This document shows, one piece after another, positions 39,080 through 49,002 of a DNA stretch of 64,000 nt. The number at the start of each line of letters is the position of its first letter. Position 1 is the stretch's first letter. Source of the stretch: Clostridiales bacterium (GTDB lineage: Bacteria > Bacillota > Clostridia > Saccharofermentanales > Saccharofermentanaceae); assembly GCA_017940895.1 (NCBI GenBank), contig JAGAXM010000040.1:1-64000 (forward strand). The letters run 5' to 3'. A model generated the notes under the pieces. The model was not told where the DNA came from. It saw only the letters and a list, made by a program, of their open reading frames with translations, and searched no databases. The position numbers and the translations under genes were made by a program.

Positions 39080-40441
39080 ATGGCAAAGAAAATGTGGGCA
39101 GGCCGCTTCGAGAAGGCAACTGACGAGACTGTAAACGACTACAACTCTTCCCTTCCTTTTGATTCAAGAATGTATGCACAGGACATCGAAGGTTCTGTAG
39201 CACACTCTGCGATGCTCGCGCGTCAGGGAATCATCTCTCAGGAAGATGCGGATGCAATAAGAGAAGGTCTTCTCTCCATTAAGGATGATATAGACAGCGG
39301 AAAGCTCACATTCGATTCTGATGCTGAAGACATCCATATGTTTATTGAGGAAGAGCTTACCAACCGTATCGGCGATGCCGGCAAGCGTCTTCACACAGGC
39401 CGCTCCCGTAACGACCAGGTAGCACTTGACCAAAGACTTTACCTTGTTGATGAGGCTCTGGATGTCATCGAGCTTCTTGATGAGCTTATTGAGACAATAA
39501 CGGATATGGCTAAGGAGCATTTAACAACTTATATGCCCGGCTATACTCACCTTCAGCGTGCACAGCCTATCACATATGCTCATTACCTCACGGCTTACAT
39601 CGAGATGTTCAAGCGCGACCGCGACAGGATTGAGGCAGCAGCTTCAAGAGCAAACGTCTCTCCCTTGGGTTCCGGTGCTTTGGCAGGAACAACATATCCT
39701 CTCGACCGTGAGTCCGTTGCGGATGAACTCGGTATGTCCGGCGTAACCCAGTGCTCCCTCGACGGCGTTGCTGACAGAGATTTCGCGATAGAGTTTGCAT
39801 CTGCCGTTTCTATACTTATGATGCACCTTTCGAGAATGTCAGAGGAGATCATCCTCTATGCTTCACAGGAGTTCAAGTTCTATGAACTCGACGATGCATA
39901 CTCCACAGGTTCTTCCATGATGCCTCAGAAGAAGAACCCTGATGTAGCCGAGCTTACCCGCGGTAAGACAGGACGCGTTTACGGCGATCTTATCTCACTT
40001 CTCGTAATCATGAAGGGCCTTCCCCTCACCTACAACAAGGACATGCAGGAAGTACAGGAATCTCTGTTCGATGTAGTTGATACCATCAAGGGTGTACTCC
40101 CTCCTTTCACGGGCATGATGAAGACCATGACGATCCGTAAGGACAACATGGAGGCAGCTGCACTTGGCGGCTTCACTAATGCCACAGACCTCGCAGACTA
40201 CCTTGTTCGAAAAGGAATTCCCTTCCGTGAGACACACGCAATCTCCGGCAAGCTCGTACACTACTGCATCGAGAACAACACCACGCTCGAAAAGCTGACG
40301 CTCGACCAGTTCAAGCAGTTCTCGGATCTTATCGAGGACGATGTATATGATGCGATCTCGCTTGAGACATGCGTAAACAAGCGTACACTTACAGGCGGTC
40401 CCGCTCCGGACACGGTAAAACAATACCTCGATAACAACTAA
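39080..40441 (+). CDS. argH: argininosuccinate lyase
   Basis: 453 residues. Splits argininosuccinate into arginine and fumarate. MWAGRFEKATD start, HTGRSRNDQVALD, the signature GSSMMPQKKNPD with the catalytic serine, and GGFTNATDLADYL. It starts five bases after the GNAT gene. Confidence 0.97.
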   Translation: MAKKMWAGRFEKATDETVNDYNSSLPFDSRMYAQDIEGSVAHSAMLARQGIISQEDADAIREGLLSIKDDIDSGKLTFDSDAEDIHMFIEEELTNRIGDAGKRLHTGRSRNDQVALDQRLYLVDEALDVIELLDELIETITDMAKEHLTTYMPGYTHLQRAQPITYAHYLTAYIEMFKRDRDRIEAAASRANVSPLGSGALAGTTYPLDRESVADELGMSGVTQCSLDGVADRDFAIEFASAVSILMMHLSRMSEEIILYASQEFKFYELDDAYSTGSSMMPQKKNPDVAELTRGKTGRVYGDLISLLVIMKGLPLTYNKDMQEVQESLFDVVDTIKGVLPPFTGMMKTMTIRKDNMEAAALGGFTNATDLADYLVRKGIPFRETHAISGKLVHYCIENNTTLEKLTLDQFKQFSDLIEDDVYDAISLETCVNKRTLTGGPAPDTVKQYLDNN

Positions 40442-40451
40442 TTAAATAACA

Positions 40452-40518
40452 ACGTGTATGTGAGCGGACTTACGCAGGTGCAAAGCACCGAGTACGTAGC
40501 GACCATACACGTTGTTAT
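40452..40518. terminator. terminator containing a conserved internal repeat, copy 2
   Basis: Outer stem AACAACGTGTATG/CATACACGTTGTT, AT-rich on both sides so it can serve the convergent argH and GH13 genes. The interior (GAGCGGACTTACGCAGG to GTACGTAGCGA) is the inverse of the interior at 35447. Confidence 0.7.
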
Positions 40519-40519
40519 G

Positions 40520-41830
40520 TTATCTCTCCATCAACCATATCTCAGATGATTTAGGTGCGAGTGTTGATCCTCCGCCGAAGTCGTGGATCGTGCCTGAGAT
40601 AAGCTCCTGAGCCTGACCGCAGCCTGCGTCGAAGTGTGCAGTATACGGATTGGAATCCATGTTGATGGCTACAAGAACTCTCTGATCGCCGCAGTTTCTC
40701 TCGAAGATGCACTGCTTGTTGGTAAGAACAATAGACTTCATGCCGCCGTAATTAAGGGCTTTAGTGGAAGTCTTTGCTGCTGCAAGACGGCTGATGTGAT
40801 CTGCAAGATCATTCCAGACCGGCTCATCAAAGCATGCACGAAGCGCGGGATCGCCTTCTTCTTTTCGAGCCTGTGCTCCCCACTCAGAGCCGTAATATAC
40901 ACAAGGGATACCGGGCATGCCGAATACCATGGTGTAAACGCAAGGCAGAAGCTCGGGATCGTTGATGATGGAAGCAATACGTGTTACATCGTGATTGTCT
41001 GCGAAAGACAGCAGATGCGATCCGCGGGCAACAGTCCAGTCCTCAGGTCCGAACATGCGCAGGAGCGAGTGAATGATCTCGAACATGTTGCCTGAATTGA
41101 ATGCAGAATGGATTCCTTTATAGCACTGATAGTTGGTAAGAGAATGCAGGTGCATCTCATTAAGCATTCTGCCGTATTCGCCGTGAAGAACCTCGCCCAA
41201 GAGGAAGAACTCAGCCTTCTTCCCGTCCGTGAACTCACGCAGGCGGCGCAGGAACTCGTGATCAAGGCAGTATGCAACATCAAGACGCAGACCGTCAATA
41301 TCAAAGAAATCGATCCAGTAGTTAACCTTATCGAGGATGTGATCTACGACAGCGGGATTACGAAGATTAAGCTTTACGAGGTCGTAGTTACCTTCCCAGC
41401 CTTCATACCAGAAGCCGTCGTTATAGTTGGAGTTACCATCGAAAGACAAATGAAACCAATCCTTATAAGGTGAATCCCACTTTTTCTCCTGAACGTCTCT
41501 GAAAGCCCAGAAGCCTCTTCCTACATGATTAAATACACCGTCCAAAACAACCTTGATACCAGCTTCATGTAAGGCATCTACTACATTCTTAAAGTCGTCG
41601 TTGGTGCCCAGACGCGTATCGATAAGTCCGTAATCACGTGTGTTATATCCGTGTGTATCAGATTCGAACACAGGTGAGAAATAGATGGCATTACAGCCGA
41701 GTTTCTTAATATGAGGTATCCAGTCAAGAACCTTCAGGATACGCGACTCGGGCACACCGTCATTCTCGAACGGAGCTCCGCAGAATCCCAAAGGATAGAT
41801 CTGATAAAATACCGATTCTTCAAACCACAT
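40520..41830 (-). CDS. GH13 family alpha-amylase / cyclomaltodextrinase-like
   Basis: 436 residues, no signal peptide, so intracellular. TIM-barrel motifs: VFNHVGRGF, the nucleophile Asp in GLRLDVAYCLD, the acid Glu in LLGEVLHGEY, and FADNHDVTRI with the third carboxylate. A short C-terminal beta domain follows. Hydrolyses alpha-1,4-glucans or maltodextrins. The polyphosphate enzyme gene ends directly before its start. Confidence 0.92.
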   Translation of the reverse strand: MWFEESVFYQIYPLGFCGAPFENDGVPESRILKVLDWIPHIKKLGCNAIYFSPVFESDTHGYNTRDYGLIDTRLGTNDDFKNVVDALHEAGIKVVLDGVFNHVGRGFWAFRDVQEKKWDSPYKDWFHLSFDGNSNYNDGFWYEGWEGNYDLVKLNLRNPAVVDHILDKVNYWIDFFDIDGLRLDVAYCLDHEFLRRLREFTDGKKAEFFLLGEVLHGEYGRMLNEMHLHSLTNYQCYKGIHSAFNSGNMFEIIHSLLRMFGPEDWTVARGSHLLSFADNHDVTRIASIINDPELLPCVYTMVFGMPGIPCVYYGSEWGAQARKEEGDPALRACFDEPVWNDLADHISRLAAAKTSTKALNYGGMKSIVLTNKQCIFERNCGDQRVLVAINMDSNPYTAHFDAGCGQAQELISGTIHDFGGGSTLAPKSSEIWLMER

Positions 41831-43297
41831 TTACTTAAGTTTCCTTTCTATACTCTCGATAACGATCTCAAGAGCTTTTATTCTTGCATATTTTTTGTCA
41901 TTGGACTCGAGAACATACCACGGGGCAAATGTTGTCGAAGTCTTCTTGATCATCTCATCTATGGCGGACTCATAAAGATCCCATTTCTCACGGTTTCTCC
42001 AGTCCTCATCAGTTATCTTCCACTGCTTCTCGGGAGTATTCTGGCGTTCCGTGAATCTTGCAAGCTGGGTGTCCTTGTCTATCTGTACCCAGAATTTGAT
42101 CACAACAGCACCCCAGTCAACGAGTTCTTTCTCGAACTCATTGATCTCGTTATAGGCTCTCTTCCAGTCATTATCGGTGCAGAAGCCTTCTATCCTCTCG
42201 ACCATTACCCTTCCGTACCATGTACGGTCGAATATCGCGATATGTCCGTCCTTGGGAAGTCTCGTCCAGAATCTCCAAAGGAAGTGTCTTGCCTTCTCAT
42301 GAGGCTCAGGACTTGCTATTGGGTGAACTTCATATCCTCTCGGATCGAGAGCCGCAGCAATTCGCTTGATATTTCCGCCTTTACCTGCCGCATCCCAGCC
42401 TTCATATGCGATTATTACCGGGATCTTCTTACGGTAAAGCTCATAATGAAGCTCATGAAGCCTATTCTGCAAATCATCCAGCTTCTTCTCATACTCTTCG
42501 TCAGTTATGGTCTTATCATCAAGGCTGATGGACGACAGCTTGGAAGTCTTATTAAGATCGAATGTGTTCTGCAGCACAGGGAAACTGATGCTCGAATTGG
42601 AGAAAGCAGTCTCGAGGGCTTCATTAATTACATCCAAAGCCTGAAGTGCAGCCCAATTCTCGGAAGAACCGTCGATTATATGCCAAGGAGCATAAGTAGA
42701 ATTAGTTTCCTTAATGAACTCGCCGAAATCCTCAAGACGCTCGTCATAATGCTTATTCTGGTTAAGATCATTCTCGCTTATACGCCATCTTGTATTCTTA
42801 TCCGCAAGAAGATCCTTAATCCTCTTCTTCTGTTCTTTCTTGGAGATGTGTACAAAGAGCTTTATTACAAGATATCCGTCTTCGACAAGCTGTCTTTCAA
42901 AGCACTTGATGCTCTTAAGGTGCGCGGTACACTCTGCTTCCTTACCTTCCGCCTTATAAGTGGTAAGTTCGCTCATCCAGGCTCCGTCCCAGATGCTGAT
43001 CTGTCCCTGCTCGGGAATAAGATCGTAATATCGCTTAACAAAAGGATAACGCTTCTGTTCGGGCGTTCTCTTATCGATATTAAAAACTTTGAAGAATCTC
43101 GGATCGATATTCTTGATGATATTGGAAATCAGCGTACCTTTGCCCGCCGTTCCCCATCCTTCAATAATGATAAGGACAGGAAGCTTCTTGTCTTTTATGA
43201 TCATCTGCTTGGCAAATAATTCGTCTCTTCTGACTCGAAGGTGCTCTTTAAGCTCATTCTTATCAGGCTTATGCGGCAGTTTGAAATCAGTCGTCAT
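41831..43297 (-). CDS. pap: polyphosphate:AMP phosphotransferase (two-domain PPK2)
   Basis: 488 residues. Two PPK2 units, each with a Walker A (IIEGWGTAGKGTLI near 50; AYEGWDAAGKGGNI near 285) and a lid lysine/arginine region (FDRTWYGRVMVER). Two fused PPK2 units define the class II enzymes that make ADP from AMP using polyphosphate. The first unit has a less typical Walker B (WDGAW for DRSWY), so it is probably the non-catalytic one. The 502-codon plus-strand ORF opposite is a shadow. Confidence 0.92.
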   Translation of the reverse strand: MTTDFKLPHKPDKNELKEHLRVRRDELFAKQMIIKDKKLPVLIIIEGWGTAGKGTLISNIIKNIDPRFFKVFNIDKRTPEQKRYPFVKRYYDLIPEQGQISIWDGAWMSELTTYKAEGKEAECTAHLKSIKCFERQLVEDGYLVIKLFVHISKKEQKKRIKDLLADKNTRWRISENDLNQNKHYDERLEDFGEFIKETNSTYAPWHIIDGSSENWAALQALDVINEALETAFSNSSISFPVLQNTFDLNKTSKLSSISLDDKTITDEEYEKKLDDLQNRLHELHYELYRKKIPVIIAYEGWDAAGKGGNIKRIAAALDPRGYEVHPIASPEPHEKARHFLWRFWTRLPKDGHIAIFDRTWYGRVMVERIEGFCTDNDWKRAYNEINEFEKELVDWGAVVIKFWVQIDKDTQLARFTERQNTPEKQWKITDEDWRNREKWDLYESAIDEMIKKTSTTFAPWYVLESNDKKYARIKALEIVIESIERKLK

Positions 43298-43914
43298 TAC
43301 GAAGGTCTCGCTTTCTTTGATTCTATAAGCCCGCTAAGACTCATTATCAGTATAATCAAAAATGCGCCCGCTCCCGCCGCAGAATTTAAATTTCTTGTTA
43401 AATCTGAATACGGATGGGCAAATCTTCCGAGCAGCGCATTGATAAGAATAAGCAGTGAAACCACTGATTTTACTGTATCTATCTTCCTTAACGAGATGGT
43501 TGTGAACGATTGGCTGATCCTTGCCTGGATCATATTCTTAACCGATAAACCGACCCTTATAAGCACATATGCGGCGGTTACAAAAATCGTATATCCGGGA
43601 TAATCCTTAACAAAGTAGTTAATGTGGAAGAATATCAGTGCTATACCGAATACGATATCAAATATAAGAAGTCTTATGCTGAACAGCCTGTAATTATTGG
43701 CAGAATTATATCCCGGGTTCTTGGAGATCAGAGACATACTCCCCCGGGATAATACTGATATTTTCATGAATATGGTAATTGTATAGAAAACCGTCATAGT
43801 CCCGAGCCACAAAGAACGGCTCCAAATAGCAGCGATACCTGTGACCGCGGCGAACAGGATACTTCCTATTATTGAAGGAACGGAAAGAAGGACAGTCTTG
43901 CTTCTATAATCCAT
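43297..43914 (-). CDS. integral membrane protein (205 aa), unknown
   Basis: Six hydrophobic segments (for example SIIGSILFAAVTGIAAIW, LLIFDIVFGIALIFFHI, SVVSLLILINALLG). It overlaps the start of the pap gene by one base. The pattern recalls clostridial membrane proteins of unknown function. No motif seen. Confidence 0.65.
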   Translation of the reverse strand: MDYRSKTVLLSVPSIIGSILFAAVTGIAAIWSRSLWLGTMTVFYTITIFMKISVLSRGSMSLISKNPGYNSANNYRLFSIRLLIFDIVFGIALIFFHINYFVKDYPGYTIFVTAAYVLIRVGLSVKNMIQARISQSFTTISLRKIDTVKSVVSLLILINALLGRFAHPYSDLTRNLNSAAGAGAFLIILIMSLSGLIESKKARPS

Positions 43915-43915
43915 A

Positions 43916-45274
43916 TCAGTTTCTCATGCTGTGGATCGGAGCCGGAATCCTTCCTCCTCTGTTAATAAAATCAGCACAAGAAGCCTTATTAACTTCCATG
44001 ATAGGTGCATATCCGAGCAGACCGCCGAACTCTACCTTGTCACCTACGCCCTTACCGGGAACAGGAATGAGTCTTACTGCCGTGGTCTTATTGTTAAACG
44101 TACCGAGAGCCATCTCGTCAGCAATGATGCCGGATATAGTCTCTGCTGTTGTATCACCAGGGATAGCGATCATATCAAGTCCTACAGAACATACGCATGT
44201 CATAGCCTCGAGCTTCTCAAGACGGAGTCCTCCGCTTGCAGCTGCTGCGATCATACCTTCATCCTCTGAAACAGGTATGAATGCGCCTGAAAGACCGCCC
44301 ACGTAAGAAGAAGCCATGATACCGCCCTTCTTGACCGCATCATTAAGCATGGCAAGTGCAGCCGTCGTACCCCATGTACCGCACTCCTCGAGACCAAACT
44401 CCTCAAGGAGTCTTGCAACGGAGTCACCGACAGCAGGAGTAGGAGCCAAAGAAAGATCGATGATTCCGAACGGGACATGAAGTCTCTCGGAGGCTTCTCT
44501 TGCAACCAGCTCACCTACTCTAGTGATCTTAAATGCAGCCTTCTTGATAGTCTCTGCTACAGTACCGAGATCGGCACCTCTTACAGACTCAAGGGCATGC
44601 TTAACAACGCCGGGACCTGAAATGCCGACATTGATTACGCACTCCGGCTCACCTGGACCTAAGAAAGCTCCGGCCATGAACGGGTTATCTTCGGGAGCAT
44701 TCGCGAAAACAACGAGCTTCGCGCAGCCCAAAGCATCTCTGTCAGCCGTAAGTTCGGCTGTCTTCTTTATAATGCGTCCCATGTCGCCAACGGCATCCAT
44801 ATTGATACCGGTTCTTGTGGAAGCAAGATTGATGGAAGAGCAGACAAAGTCCGTGGAAGCCAGAGCCTCAGGGATAGAGTTAATGAGCTTCATGTCAGAA
44901 TTGGTGTACCCCTTCTGAACGAGAGCCGAGAAACCGCCTACGAAGTTAACTCCGCAAGCTTTAGCTGCTTTATCGAGCGTCTTCGCGAAAGGCGTGTAAT
45001 CTGATGTATTACAAGCTGCGGCAACAATAGCGATAGGTGTAACGGATATTCTCTTGTGAATGATCGGTACGCCGTATTTCTTACTTATAGCCTCACCTGT
45101 GGCAACAAGGTCATGAGCATATCTTACGATCTTGTCATAGATCTTATCGCAGCATTCATCTACCGATGAAGCAGCACAGTCCATGAGTGAGATACCCATT
45201 GTAATTGTTCTGATGTCCAAGTGCTGCTCTTTGAACATCTTCATCGTTTCTAATATTTCGTAATCAGTGATCAT
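43916..45274 (-). CDS. UPF0210 (DUF711) family protein
   Basis: 452 residues. Long conserved stretches such as [57 protein letters not shown] and [19 protein letters not shown] match UPF0210, related to pyruvate-formate-lyase-like folds, function unknown. The start overlaps the ACT-domain gene stop by four bases (ATGA), a pairing conserved in many bacteria. Confidence 0.93.
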   Translation of the reverse strand: MITDYEILETMKMFKEQHLDIRTITMGISLMDCAASSVDECCDKIYDKIVRYAHDLVATGEAISKKYGVPIIHKRISVTPIAIVAAACNTSDYTPFAKTLDKAAKACGVNFVGGFSALVQKGYTNSDMKLINSIPEALASTDFVCSSINLASTRTGINMDAVGDMGRIIKKTAELTADRDALGCAKLVVFANAPEDNPFMAGAFLGPGEPECVINVGISGPGVVKHALESVRGADLGTVAETIKKAAFKITRVGELVAREASERLHVPFGIIDLSLAPTPAVGDSVARLLEEFGLEECGTWGTTAALAMLNDAVKKGGIMASSYVGGLSGAFIPVSEDEGMIAAAASGGLRLEKLEAMTCVCSVGLDMIAIPGDTTAETISGIIADEMALGTFNNKTTAVRLIPVPGKGVGDKVEFGGLLGYAPIMEVNKASCADFINRGGRIPAPIHSMRN

Positions 45275-45555
45275 ATTCTGTGCATCCTGTCAAAGAGATC
45301 TGTATGCTGGATTGTGATGGTAACTTCGAGTTCTTCGCCCAGAGCATTGAGCTTCTCGACAATATCGGAATTCTCAATAACATTATCTTTAAGATCTACC
45401 ATCATGATCATGGTGAAGATACCGTCAAGGATAGTCTGAGAGATATCTTTGATGTTGATGTCATTCTGTGAAAGTAAAGTAGCTACGCCTGCGATAATGC
45501 CTACACGGTCCTTACCGATGACCGAGATAACGGCTGTATTCTTATTGGATTCCAT
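45271..45555 (-). CDS. ACT domain protein (UPF0237)
   Basis: 94 residues. A single ACT domain: [23 protein letters not shown], then [13 protein letters not shown] domains bind amino acids and regulate partners, so it probably regulates the coupled UPF0210 protein. GGGAGAG before ATG. Confidence 0.93.
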   Translation of the reverse strand: MESNKNTAVISVIGKDRVGIIAGVATLLSQNDINIKDISQTILDGIFTMIMMVDLKDNVIENSDIVEKLNALGEELEVTITIQHTDLFDRMHRI

Positions 45556-45586
45556 AATATAACTCTCCCGGAATTAATTATCAGAG

Positions 45587-47134
45587 TTATAATAGCATAC
45601 TTTCAGCAAGCCGATTAGCACATTTTATGCCGTCTACGGCACTGCTCATTATGCCTCCTGCATAGCCTGCGCCCTCGCCTGCTGGATAAATCCCGTCAAC
45701 ACTGATACTTTGAAATGAATCTTTGTCTCTCGGTATCCTGACGGGTGAAGACGATCTGGTCTCAACTGCTGTCAAAATAGCAGATTCCGAGTCAAAACCT
45801 TTAATTTTTCTGCCCATTAATGCTATGCCTTCGATCAAAGTATCGATCATATAACCGGGTAAGAGTTCTCTGAAGTCGCACGGTACAACGCCGGGGCTGT
45901 AAGTCGGTCTGACTGAGGTATATGAAGAGCCGCAGCTGCCTTTTCGCAGGTCACCGTAAGTCATAAAAGGTGCTTTAGCGGTGCTTCCCGCAAGCTTAAA
46001 CGCATTCATCTCGAGCATATCCTGGAAGATCATGCCGTAAAGCGGGTCATCTGACTCGTAAGCAGGATTGAACGGTATAAGCAGAGCAGCATTGGAATTA
46101 AAGCCGTCACGACCTCTGTAACTCATGCCGTTTGTACATACGGCATTCGCGAAAGAAGCAGAAGGAACAACTTCTCCTCCGGGACACATACAGAATGTAT
46201 AGAGCTTATTGCCCGTACCTGTATCTACTGCAAGCTTATAATTGGCGGCAAAGATATTCTTATAAAGCGCAGTATCGAAGCCGTACATAGCTTTATCAAT
46301 ATCTGCCCTTAAGTGTTCGATACGGACACCTATCGAGAAAGGCTTTGATGTTATACCGAGAAGATTGCAGTTAGCTCTTACAAAGTCTCTGCTGCTGTTT
46401 CCGATCGCAAGTATCAGTTTATCGGTCGGATAGTATCCTTTATCGGTCGTAATTCCTTCTAATCTTGCCGGTCTCGCATAATTATGAAGATTGATTTCCT
46501 TCAGTTCTTCTTCGAAATGCACTTCACCGCCAAGCGCACGGATCTGCTCTCTTATTCCCTTTACTACATTTACAAGGTTATCCGTTCCTACGTGAGGATG
46601 CGAATCATACCTGATATCTTCGGGCGCGCCGTGCTTTATGAAGACATCGTAGATATAGTCTTTATACTCGGAAGCAACTCCTGTATTAAGCTTACCGTCG
46701 GAATATGTACCGGCACCGCCCTCTCCGAACTGTATGTTCGATGAAGGATCTATAACTCCTCTTTCTTTATAAGCAGCTACATCTTTATTACGGCTGTCTA
46801 CATCTTTACCCTTCTCAATGATAATAGGCTTAAGGCCGTATTGAGCAAGTACTAACCCGGCGAACATACCCGCAGGACCGAAGCCGATGATTACAGGTCT
46901 TTGAGAAGTATTAACAGCCTTATCTCTGTGAATAAGTACAGGTACAGACGAATCAGAAGACGGTTCGTCAGTTACCCTGTAGCAGATCTTTACATTGGGC
47001 TTCTTTCTCGCATCAATATAAGATCTTATAATTCTCAGTCTGTCTTTAGATATATCTGAGCTTTGGGACAAAACAGCAAATATATCATCGGCATTACCGA
47101 TCTGCTCAGGCTTGTAGGACAGTTCTTTGATCAC
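45587..47134 (-). CDS. FAD-dependent oxidoreductase (COG2509 type)
   Basis: About 515 residues. I prefer a GTG start at 47134 (GAGG nine bases upstream, four bases after the previous stop); a TTG at 47161 gives nine more residues. FAD-binding PVIIGFGPAGMFAGLVLAQYG, then IQFGEGGAGTYSDGKLNTG and a C-terminal YPAGEGAGYAGGIMSSAVDG. These proteins resemble NAD(FAD)-dependent dehydrogenases of unknown substrate. Confidence 0.88.
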   Translation of the reverse strand: MIKELSYKPEQIGNADDIFAVLSQSSDISKDRLRIIRSYIDARKKPNVKICYRVTDEPSSDSSVPVLIHRDKAVNTSQRPVIIGFGPAGMFAGLVLAQYGLKPIIIEKGKDVDSRNKDVAAYKERGVIDPSSNIQFGEGGAGTYSDGKLNTGVASEYKDYIYDVFIKHGAPEDIRYDSHPHVGTDNLVNVVKGIREQIRALGGEVHFEEELKEINLHNYARPARLEGITTDKGYYPTDKLILAIGNSSRDFVRANCNLLGITSKPFSIGVRIEHLRADIDKAMYGFDTALYKNIFAANYKLAVDTGTGNKLYTFCMCPGGEVVPSASFANAVCTNGMSYRGRDGFNSNAALLIPFNPAYESDDPLYGMIFQDMLEMNAFKLAGSTAKAPFMTYGDLRKGSCGSSYTSVRPTYSPGVVPCDFRELLPGYMIDTLIEGIALMGRKIKGFDSESAILTAVETRSSSPVRIPRDKDSFQSISVDGIYPAGEGAGYAGGIMSSAVDGIKCANRLAESMLL

Positions 47135-47135
47135 T

Positions 47136-48335
47136 TTATTCAACCTCGAAAGTATCGACAATGTTGTCTGCGACTGTCAAAGCGGAACTCCATGCCCAAT
47201 GAAGATTAAATCCTCCGCAAATGCCATCTACATTCACAGCTTCACCGCACACGTACAGACCTCTTGAATTGATCATCTCAAGTCCGCGTGTAAGACTCGA
47301 TAACTTAACACCGCCCGATGTAACCTGTGCATTGTCGAAGCCGAGACTGCCTGCAAGTGAGATCCTGAAGTTGCCGATGTTATATGCGATGTTGTCAGCC
47401 GTTCCGTCGGATCTTGCTATAACACATTCGGCTATCGGTTTCTTAAGAAGTCCGGATAATGCATCAGCAGGTGTTCTGTCCGGGAATGCCGCAAGTAATC
47501 CGGATACACAGTTTTTCTTGGCTTCATAATCCATTGAAGGAATCAGATCAACATATAATGAATCGATCTTCTTACCTGAAGATACTGCCCTGTTATAGTA
47601 TCCCGACAGCTGCATTATACAGATGCCGGATACACCGTAATCAGTAAACAGCAGCTCTCCCTTTTCGACGCGACCGCACATAGTTACCGTACACTCCTGG
47701 CGAAGTCCCGAAAGCTTCTTTAAGTCCTTGTCAGAACTCTTAAGCGGAACCAGAGAAGGCAGAAGCTTCTCGAAGCTGTCATTACCGGCATACGAACGGA
47801 TGGCAGGATATAGTGAGCCGTTGCTGCCGGAATCCGGCAAGGATACGCCGCCGCATGCGAATACAACGACATGTCCTGTAAATGTGCCGTTAACTTTATA
47901 ATCCATACCGTCTTTAACGACTGAAGTTACTTCGGTATCATAAACGAATTCCGTTTTGCTGCACGCATTAACAAGAGCATCGTTCACGGTCTTGCTCTGG
48001 TATGTGATGGGATACGCGAGCTCGCCCTTGAAAGCAGGTATAACACCCAACTTCTTCTCGAAAAGCTTTATTATGATGTCTGAAGTATAAACACCCAGAA
48101 TACTTTGAAGCTTATCTATATCATCCGTGTTATAGCAGTCCGAAGATATTGAAAGATTGGTGAAATTACAACGACCGTTTCCGGTGGCAAGAAGTTTACG
48201 ACCCGGTTTATTGTTCTTCTCGATAATAAGTACCTTAAGCGAAGGTTCTTTCATATTAATAGCGGCGGCGCACATCAGACCGGATGCACCGCCGCCGATA
48301 ATGATCACATCATAATTATTGTTGTTACTGCTCAT
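47136..48335 (-). CDS. HI0933/BaiN-like flavoprotein
   Basis: 399 residues. FAD-binding DVIIIGGGASGLMCAAAI, NNKPGRKLLATGNGRCNFTN, and the C-terminal VCGEAVNVDGICGGFNLHWAWSS are the HI0933 family hallmarks. Some relatives (BaiN) reduce bile-acid enones in gut Clostridia, but this family is broad. It overlaps the CYTH gene by 11 bases. Confidence 0.9.
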   Translation of the reverse strand: MSSNNNNYDVIIIGGGASGLMCAAAINMKEPSLKVLIIEKNNKPGRKLLATGNGRCNFTNLSISSDCYNTDDIDKLQSILGVYTSDIIIKLFEKKLGVIPAFKGELAYPITYQSKTVNDALVNACSKTEFVYDTEVTSVVKDGMDYKVNGTFTGHVVVFACGGVSLPDSGSNGSLYPAIRSYAGNDSFEKLLPSLVPLKSSDKDLKKLSGLRQECTVTMCGRVEKGELLFTDYGVSGICIMQLSGYYNRAVSSGKKIDSLYVDLIPSMDYEAKKNCVSGLLAAFPDRTPADALSGLLKKPIAECVIARSDGTADNIAYNIGNFRISLAGSLGFDNAQVTSGGVKLSSLTRGLEMINSRGLYVCGEAVNVDGICGGFNLHWAWSSALTVADNIVDTFEVE

Positions 48336-48990
48336 CAGAAGAATCGAGAAGCCTTAAAGCTCTTACATATTTACTCGCATTATAAGGAACAGCACTTGTG
48401 TTATCGACAATAAACTGTGCCATATCCTTAAGATCAACTACATCTCCGGATTCAAGTTCGATCTCAAGTTCACATATGTCCTCATGCTTTCCGCCCGCAC
48501 TAATCGTTCCGGTATCGAAACATGCTTCCATCATAGAATCACCAAATCCGAATGTATATGTGGTTCTTTCACAGTAAGTGGAACAAAGACAAACAAGATC
48601 ATCACTCTTTATATCACCAAGAGCTTCATCAAGTATCTCCTGAGGATCGTCATCACCCTGACAGGCCTTGAGTCTGAATTCATCAACATCAAACTCAGAT
48701 GAATCGGAATCCACATTCCATTCATATCTTTGATGAAGACCGTTAACTACCGAACCGCCGTACTTTACAGTGTGTTCATAGCGGCTTCCTTCGGAATCTT
48801 CATAGAGTCTGACTCTTATGGAAGTACCTTTCTTAAAGAGAACCCTGTCCTTCGTATCATAGTAATTGTTTGTAAGTCTTACGGGCTCCTTATCACCTAC
48901 ATCGAGACAGTAATCTGCAAACCAGTCAGATTTAATGATCCCCATCAGTTCTTCTTTGCTTTTAAAAGCAAGTTTTATTTCAGTTTCCAT
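48325..48990 (-). CDS. CYTH domain protein
   Basis: 221 residues. METEIKLAF is the ExExK signature; later NNYYDTKD, SIRVRLYE and YEHTVKYGG fit the CYTH tunnel, which binds triphosphates. Could be an inorganic triphosphatase, thiamine triphosphatase or adenylate cyclase type. GAGG before the start. Confidence 0.9.
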   Translation of the reverse strand: METEIKLAFKSKEELMGIIKSDWFADYCLDVGDKEPVRLTNNYYDTKDRVLFKKGTSIRVRLYEDSEGSRYEHTVKYGGSVVNGLHQRYEWNVDSDSSEFDVDEFRLKACQGDDDPQEILDEALGDIKSDDLVCLCSTYCERTTYTFGFGDSMMEACFDTGTISAGGKHEDICELEIELESGDVVDLKDMAQFIVDNTSAVPYNASKYVRALRLLDSSDEQ

Positions 48991-49002
48991 ACATCCTCTA
49001 GA

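Noticed and set aside
41711..43219. 502-codon plus-strand ORF opposite the polyphosphate phosphotransferase
   Set aside because: The minus-strand gene is a clear two-domain PPK2. The plus-strand frame has no recognisable domain or suitable ribosome site and is a shadow.
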